Assembly (NCBI GenBank): GCA_009843625.1
Contig: VYDD01000282.1
Coordinates: 1 to 9,345 of the forward strand
DNA: 9,345 bases
Direction: 5' to 3'
From: Gammaproteobacteria bacterium
GTDB lineage: Bacteria; Gemmatimonadota; Gemmatimonadetes; Longimicrobiales; Gaopeijiaceae
The translations under genes and the position numbers were made by a program. Of the stretch, positions 5,988 to 9,345 are shown in pieces (position 1 is the stretch's first letter; each line of letters begins with the position of its first letter). Under the pieces are notes generated by a model. That model saw only the letters and a program-made list of their open reading frames with translations, had not been told where the DNA came from and made no database searches.

Positions 5988-7168
5988 ACCTCGACGACAT
6001 CCGCGCCCAATTCCCGATCCTCCATCGCCGCAACTACCTGAATTCCTGCTCGCTGGGCGCACTCTCGATCCGCGCCGAGGAGCGCCTGCAGGCCTTTCTG
6101 GACCGCTGGCACGACATGGGTGCCTCGGCATGGTACGAGCACTGGTGGGGACTGCTCGCGGAGCTGCGGCATCGCGTCGCGAACCTCTTTGCGGCCCCCG
6201 CCGGGACCGTCGCGCTCATGCCCTCGACCTCCGCGTGCCTCGCGGTCATCTCCGAGAGCCTGGACTGGACGAAGCGAAACCGCATCGTCACGACCGAGCT
6301 CGACTTTCCCACGCTCCTGTACCAGTGGAAGGTGCGCCCTGGGGCGGAGATGGTCGTGCTGGAGAGTCCGGACGGCGTCCGGGTCGACCCGCAGCAGTTC
6401 GAGGACGCCGTCGACGAGCGCACGCTGGCCATAGCGACCAGCCACGTCTTCTTCACCACCGGCGCCATCCTCGACATGAAGTCGATCGCCGAGATCGCGC
6501 ACCGGGCGGGTGCGTATTGCGTCATCGATGGCTACCAGGGCGCCGGCCAGATTCCGGTTGATCTTCCGGCGACCGGCGTGGACTTCTATACCGCCGGTCC
6601 GCTCAAGTGGCTCTGCGGAGGCCCGGGGCTCGCGTATCTGTACGTGCGCGAGGACCTTATCCCGGCGCACGAGCCGAGAATCACCAGCTGGTTCGCCACA
6701 GAGGACCAGTTTCGCTTCAACCCCGGCGAATTCCGATATCACGCGGATGCACGCCGCTTCGAGCTCGGGACCCCCGCTCTCGCCACGGTCCACACCGCGC
6801 TCGGCGGTCAGGACATCATCGACGAAACCGGCTTCGAGGCGATTCGGGCGCGGAACGTCACCCTAACCGAGCGCCTGATCGAGGGTTGTATGGCCGCCGG
6901 CTTCACTCCCCGCGTCGCGGGCGACCCGGATGAGCGCTCGGCGATCGTCCCGGTTCGTCATCCGGCACCCGCCGACGCGGTCAAGCAGCTCGCCGACCGC
7001 GGGATCATCGTGGACAGCCGTCCCGGCGTGGTCCGGGCGAGCCCGCACTTCTACAACACCGTTGACGAAGTGGACGAATTCGTGGACGTGTTGGCGGAGG
7101 CGAGGCCCGCCACGAGGGCACGACGGAGTCCACCTACGTCAGCAGGTCGCTCCGCACCTCGTCGATGA
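5984..7168 (+). CDS. Aminotransferase class V / kynureninase-like PLP enzyme
   Basis: A 394-residue PLP enzyme of the class V group (kynureninase, cysteine desulfurase, isopenicillin N epimerase relatives). YLNSCSLGALSIRAEERL (18-35) and a following Trp-containing helix resemble the kynureninase N-terminus. STSACL (81-86) is the phosphate loop. ELDFPTLLYQW (105-115) resembles the kynureninase FPTD(L)Y region. Asp182 in IDGYQGAGQIPVDL should hold the pyridine nitrogen. Lys208 in TAGPLKWLCGGPG is the Schiff-base lysine. FELGTPAL (259-266) and Arg351 in GVVRASPHFYNT are near the substrate carboxylate. Whether it transaminates, cleaves a C-C bond as kynureninase does, or epimerises cannot be decided. 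The start is GTG 5984, whose GTGA overlaps the hydA stop; the frame is open further upstream but there it runs antiphase through hydA. The last ~20 residues are Arg/Pro-rich and partly overlap the convergent gene. Confidence 0.88.
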   Translation: MNLDDIRAQFPILHRRNYLNSCSLGALSIRAEERLQAFLDRWHDMGASAWYEHWWGLLAELRHRVANLFAAPAGTVALMPSTSACLAVISESLDWTKRNRIVTTELDFPTLLYQWKVRPGAEMVVLESPDGVRVDPQQFEDAVDERTLAIATSHVFFTTGAILDMKSIAEIAHRAGAYCVIDGYQGAGQIPVDLPATGVDFYTAGPLKWLCGGPGLAYLYVREDLIPAHEPRITSWFATEDQFRFNPGEFRYHADARRFELGTPALATVHTALGGQDIIDETGFEAIRARNVTLTERLIEGCMAAGFTPRVAGDPDERSAIVPVRHPAPADAVKQLADRGIIVDSRPGVVRASPHFYNTVDEVDEFVDVLAEARPATRARRSPPTSAGRSAPRR

Positions 7169-8135
7169 TGCCGTAGAAGCAGCACCACTCGCCCTCGATC
7201 ACCGCGGGACGCGAGCGCAGGCCGAACACCACGCCCTCCTGCGGGGCCACGACTGCAGCGCACTCATCGCCGTAGAGATCGAAGATCCGTCCCAGCGGCG
7301 TTCCCGCCGGGATCGACGTCTCGAAAGGCACGTTCGGCTCTCCGACCCACATCCCGGAGGCCGGAGCCAGCAGCGCCTGCTGGTGCCCCATGCGCCACCT
7401 GGCGGCATGGCGCGCCTCGCCCTCGATCATCCCGTAGTGGCACATCACGTTGCGGTAGCTGCCCGCCAGGTCCTCGGCCACGGCATGGAAGTCGGAGGTG
7501 AGGGTGCGGCAGTTGCCCCCCAGTTCGATCGTGATCCCGGCCTTGCCCAGCTCGGCGATCTTCGAGGAGGGATTGGCGCCGCCCACGCCGCTGCGGAACA
7601 CCAGGTCCCATTGCGGCCCCATCGCCGCCGCGAGTTCGAAGCTTGGCGGATTGTCGGAGGCGAAGACCATGTGCGCCAGATAGGAGTGCTCTCCTCCCGA
7701 ATGCACGGCGATCTGAAGGTCGCAGGTGTCCTTCATCGTCTGCCAGTGAGCCCACGCGGCCCGCTCGGTCGGGTAGCCATCGGCCCGCCCCGGATAAATG
7801 CGGTTCATGTCGTAGGAGAAGGTGTCCAGCGGATCGCCGCGCTTGCCCGCCTCGAACGCGGGCACGTTCATCGCGGGAACCCCGACCACCGTCCCGCGCA
7901 CCTCGGCTGCGTCGAGCGTCGCGAACAGCTTGAAGATCGAGAGGGCGCCCTCGGGTTCGTCCCCGTGGGTGGCGCCGTTGATCCACAGGATCGGGCCGTC
8001 CGATGCGCCCCGGCATATCAGGATGGGAATCTCGCGCGCGGCCGCGGCCACGTCCGATCCGACCGGGATCGCGCCCCGGGTGATCGTCCCGGGAGACGCC
8101 TCCGCGCTCCCGATCACCAGCGTTTCGTTACTCAT
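7134..8135 (-). CDS. Succinylglutamate desuccinylase/aspartoacylase-family zinc deacylase
   Basis: A 333-residue metallo-hydrolase of the AstE/AspA family, which removes acyl groups from N-acylated amino acids and related amines. The zinc site is visible: NGATHGDEPEG with His57 and Glu60 (HxxE) and His145 in IAVHSGG. DMNRIYPG gives Asn111 and Arg112 for the substrate carboxylate, and Glu204 in TIELGGN is the expected catalytic Glu. Residues ~230-333 form the C-terminal beta-rich domain usual in the family (SGMWVGEPNVPFE, GTPLGRIFDLYGD). The family includes aspartoacylase, succinylglutamate desuccinylase and the N-acetyl-diaminobutyrate deacetylase of ectoine breakdown; the sequence alone does not pick one. 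ATG 8135 overlaps the MDH/LDH2 stop (ATGA), with GGAG 5 bases upstream of it, so the two genes are coupled. Its 3' end overlaps the convergent class V gene by 35 bases. Confidence 0.9.
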   Translation of the reverse strand: MSNETLVIGSAEASPGTITRGAIPVGSDVAAAAREIPILICRGASDGPILWINGATHGDEPEGALSIFKLFATLDAAEVRGTVVGVPAMNVPAFEAGKRGDPLDTFSYDMNRIYPGRADGYPTERAAWAHWQTMKDTCDLQIAVHSGGEHSYLAHMVFASDNPPSFELAAAMGPQWDLVFRSGVGGANPSSKIAELGKAGITIELGGNCRTLTSDFHAVAEDLAGSYRNVMCHYGMIEGEARHAARWRMGHQQALLAPASGMWVGEPNVPFETSIPAGTPLGRIFDLYGDECAAVVAPQEGVVFGLRSRPAVIEGEWCCFYGIIDEVRSDLLT

Positions 8136-9157
8136 GTACGCTCCAGTGAAAATGGCACCCCCAGCTCTTCGGCCAGCGCCCGCAGCCGCACCACCGTCTT
8201 CGGATCCATCGGGATGCCGTGCTTCAGTCGATGCCGCGCGCGCTCCTGTTCCGCCTGCCCGGGCAGCTGAACCGGTTTGTCCGGATCGATCGGCGGTGCG
8301 CCGAGCACATCGGCGATCAGCCGCTCGAGCCTCTCCTCGAACTCCACTCGCTCCATGAATGCCTCGATGTCAATGGCGATCATGGCGTGGGCGACGTCGT
8401 AGTTCTCGTCGTCCTGGAATACCTGCGCCCCGAACAGCGACCCCGTCAGCACGCCGGTGAGAATGTCGGTGATGAGGCTGAGGCCGTAGCCCTTGTAGTC
8501 GCCGATGGGGAGCAGGGGACCCTTCATGGCCGCGTCCGGATCAGTGGTGCGCGCGCCCGCGGGCGTGAGCGCCCAGTGGTCCGGCATCGGCAGCCCCGCG
8601 CGCCTCAGCCAGCGCATCATCCCCTTGCCGGACTGTGTCAGCGCCATATCCAGCACGATGGGGTCGCGCCCGCCGGCCCTCGGAACCGCCATGCCCCAGG
8701 GGTTCGTGCCCAGGATCGGCCGGGTCGCGCCCCATGGAGCCATCTCCGCGCCCGCGTTCGTCATCGAAATCCCGATCAGCCCCGCGTCCGCCGCCCGCTT
8801 TGCGTGGAAGCCGGCGATCCCGAAGTGGTTGCTGTGCCGCACCCCGACCATCGCCACCCCTGCCTGCCGCGCCATCTCCACCGCCCGGTCCATGGCCCGA
8901 CGCGCCGCGACGTACCCCAGTCCCTTGTTTGCATCGAGAAGCGCCGTGGCGGGCCGCTCCCGCACCCACGTCATCCGCGCATCCGGAAGAATCCCCCCGT
9001 TGCGCATGCGCCGCGCGTAGCGAAACAGCTTCTCAAGTCCCTGGTGCTGGCCGGGATGCCACCAGAGCGACGCCGTCACGACCCCGTCGGCGTTGATGCG
9101 CGCTTCCTCCGCGCTCGCGCCAAGCGCCCGCAACACGTCTTCGGCGAATCCGCGCAC
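8132..9157 (-). CDS. Malate/L-lactate/ureidoglycolate dehydrogenase type 2 (MDH/LDH2 family)
   Basis: A 341-residue (from GTG 9157) NAD(P)-dependent 2-hydroxyacid dehydrogenase of the non-Rossmann MDH/LDH2 family, whose members include AllD, YbiC-like and sulfolactate dehydrogenases. Recognisable blocks are VGVRHSNHFGIAG (104-116, catalytic His108 or His111 region), MTNAGAEMAPWG (132-143), LGTNPWGMAVP (149-159), IVLDMALTQSGKG (167-179) and GDYKGYGLSLITDILTGVLTG (219-239). The usual N-terminal SHG motif before the LxxY helix is replaced by HQG (38-40) after an unusual WWHPG stretch, so the substrate may differ from known members. The frame is open 27 codons upstream to a TAG at 9239-9241; there is no ATG, and a GGGGAG site points to ATC 9209-9211 as another possible start, adding 18 residues that complete the first helix. 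Its stop overlaps the deacylase start. Confidence 0.88.
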   Translation of the reverse strand: MRGFAEDVLRALGASAEEARINADGVVTASLWWHPGQHQGLEKLFRYARRMRNGGILPDARMTWVRERPATALLDANKGLGYVAARRAMDRAVEMARQAGVAMVGVRHSNHFGIAGFHAKRAADAGLIGISMTNAGAEMAPWGATRPILGTNPWGMAVPRAGGRDPIVLDMALTQSGKGMMRWLRRAGLPMPDHWALTPAGARTTDPDAAMKGPLLPIGDYKGYGLSLITDILTGVLTGSLFGAQVFQDDENYDVAHAMIAIDIEAFMERVEFEERLERLIADVLGAPPIDPDKPVQLPGQAEQERARHRLKHGIPMDPKTVVRLRALAEELGVPFSLERT

Positions 9158-9218
9158 CGAGGGCTCGCGAAAGCGCTCGACCGCGACCCGTTCGTCCAGG
9201 TGGTAGGTGATGGCAGTG

Positions 9219-9224
9219 CTCCCC
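9219..9224 (-). promoter_or_regulatory. Shine-Dalgarno GGGGAG upstream of a possible ATC start of the MDH/LDH2 gene
   Basis: Read on the minus strand, GGGGAG is followed after 7 bases by ATC (9209-9211), in frame with the dehydrogenase, and then by codons for TYHLDERVAVERFREPS. No ATG, GTG or TTG occurs in frame between the TAG at 9239 and GTG 9157; the only other near-start is CTG at 9197-9199. GTG 9157 has only a weak upstream match. Confidence 0.4.
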
Positions 9225-9238
9225 GGTCCGCGGCTCGG

Positions 9239-9345
9239 CTACTCCCCGAACCCCCAGCTGTGGGCGTGGGGCTGGATCAACTCCGCCGTCATCCCGGGAA
9301 GCTGATCGGGATAGACGAAGGCCTCGTAGCCGTCGTTGGCGTCGA
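9239..9345 (-). CDS. C-terminal end of an unrecognised protein (5' part outside window)
   Basis: On the minus strand the frame is open from the window edge to a TAG at 9239-9241, giving the last 34 residues, ending LIQPHAHSWGFGE. The stretch has a protein-like composition (GYEAFVYPDQLPGM) and codons of the same style as the neighbours, while the other two frames read as low-quality Arg/Pro-rich text or stop. I do not recognise the family from so short a tail. The stop is only 27 codons before the possible ATC start of the dehydrogenase and in the same frame, so it is probably the gene upstream in the same operon. Confidence 0.55.
   Translation of the reverse strand, partial: DANDGYEAFVYPDQLPGMTAELIQPHAHSWGFGE

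Noticed and set aside
5834..6793. Minus-strand open frame of 319 codons opposite hydA and the class V gene
   Set aside because: Crosses two confident genes and shows no domain.
7087..7117. Imperfect hairpin (GGCGG/CCGCC) near the end of the class V gene
   Set aside because: Five-base core with bulges inside coding sequence and no T-run; not convincing as a terminator for the convergent pair.
6930..8270. Plus-strand open frame of 446 codons opposite the deacylase
   Set aside because: Arg/His/Ala-rich shadow of a minus-strand gene with complete zinc-site motifs.

Overview
The window is high-GC bacterial DNA (about two thirds G+C by eye) that is almost fully coding, with many start/stop overlaps. 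The gene content is metabolic: oxidoreductases, PLP enzymes, an amidohydrolase, a zinc deacylase, a peroxiredoxin and a DUF819-type membrane protein. Nothing fixes the taxon. A high-GC soil or marine lineage such as Gemmatimonadota or Proteobacteria is only a guess. I saw no tRNA, rRNA, insertion sequence, phage gene or CRISPR array.

Left part, plus strand (1-3617). The C-terminal part of a DUF819-family membrane protein enters from the left edge. After 78 bases come three genes joined by ATGA overlaps: an SDR oxidoreductase, a 261-residue aminotransferase-like protein without the PLP lysine, and a complete fold-type I aminotransferase. The paired degenerate and intact aminotransferase genes are the most unusual feature of the window.

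Middle, plus strand (3618-7168). A 214-base gap holds two tandem hairpins and a possible promoter and structured leader. It is followed by a 1-Cys (Prx6-type) peroxiredoxin. After another 86 bases comes a dihydropyrimidinase/D-hydantoinase with a full binuclear-metal site, joined by a GTGA overlap to a class V, kynureninase-like PLP enzyme.

Right part, minus strand (7134-9345). Reading leftward from the right edge: the last 34 codons of an unrecognised gene, a malate/L-lactate dehydrogenase type 2 (MDH/LDH2) protein with an altered N-terminal motif and an uncertain start, and an aspartoacylase/succinylglutamate desuccinylase-family deacylase. The last two overlap by ATGA. This operon converges on the plus-strand operon, and the two terminal genes overlap tail to tail by 35 bases.

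Taken together the window looks like a catabolic island for nitrogen compounds: ring opening of a cyclic ureide, transamination or C-C cleavage, removal of an N-acyl group, and oxidation of a 2-hydroxy acid. Hydantoinase, class V transaminase and MDH/LDH2 are also the superfamilies that supply allantoinase, ureidoglycine transaminase and ureidoglycolate dehydrogenase in purine-ureide breakdown. The individual sequences do not specifically match those enzymes, so the substrate is unknown.
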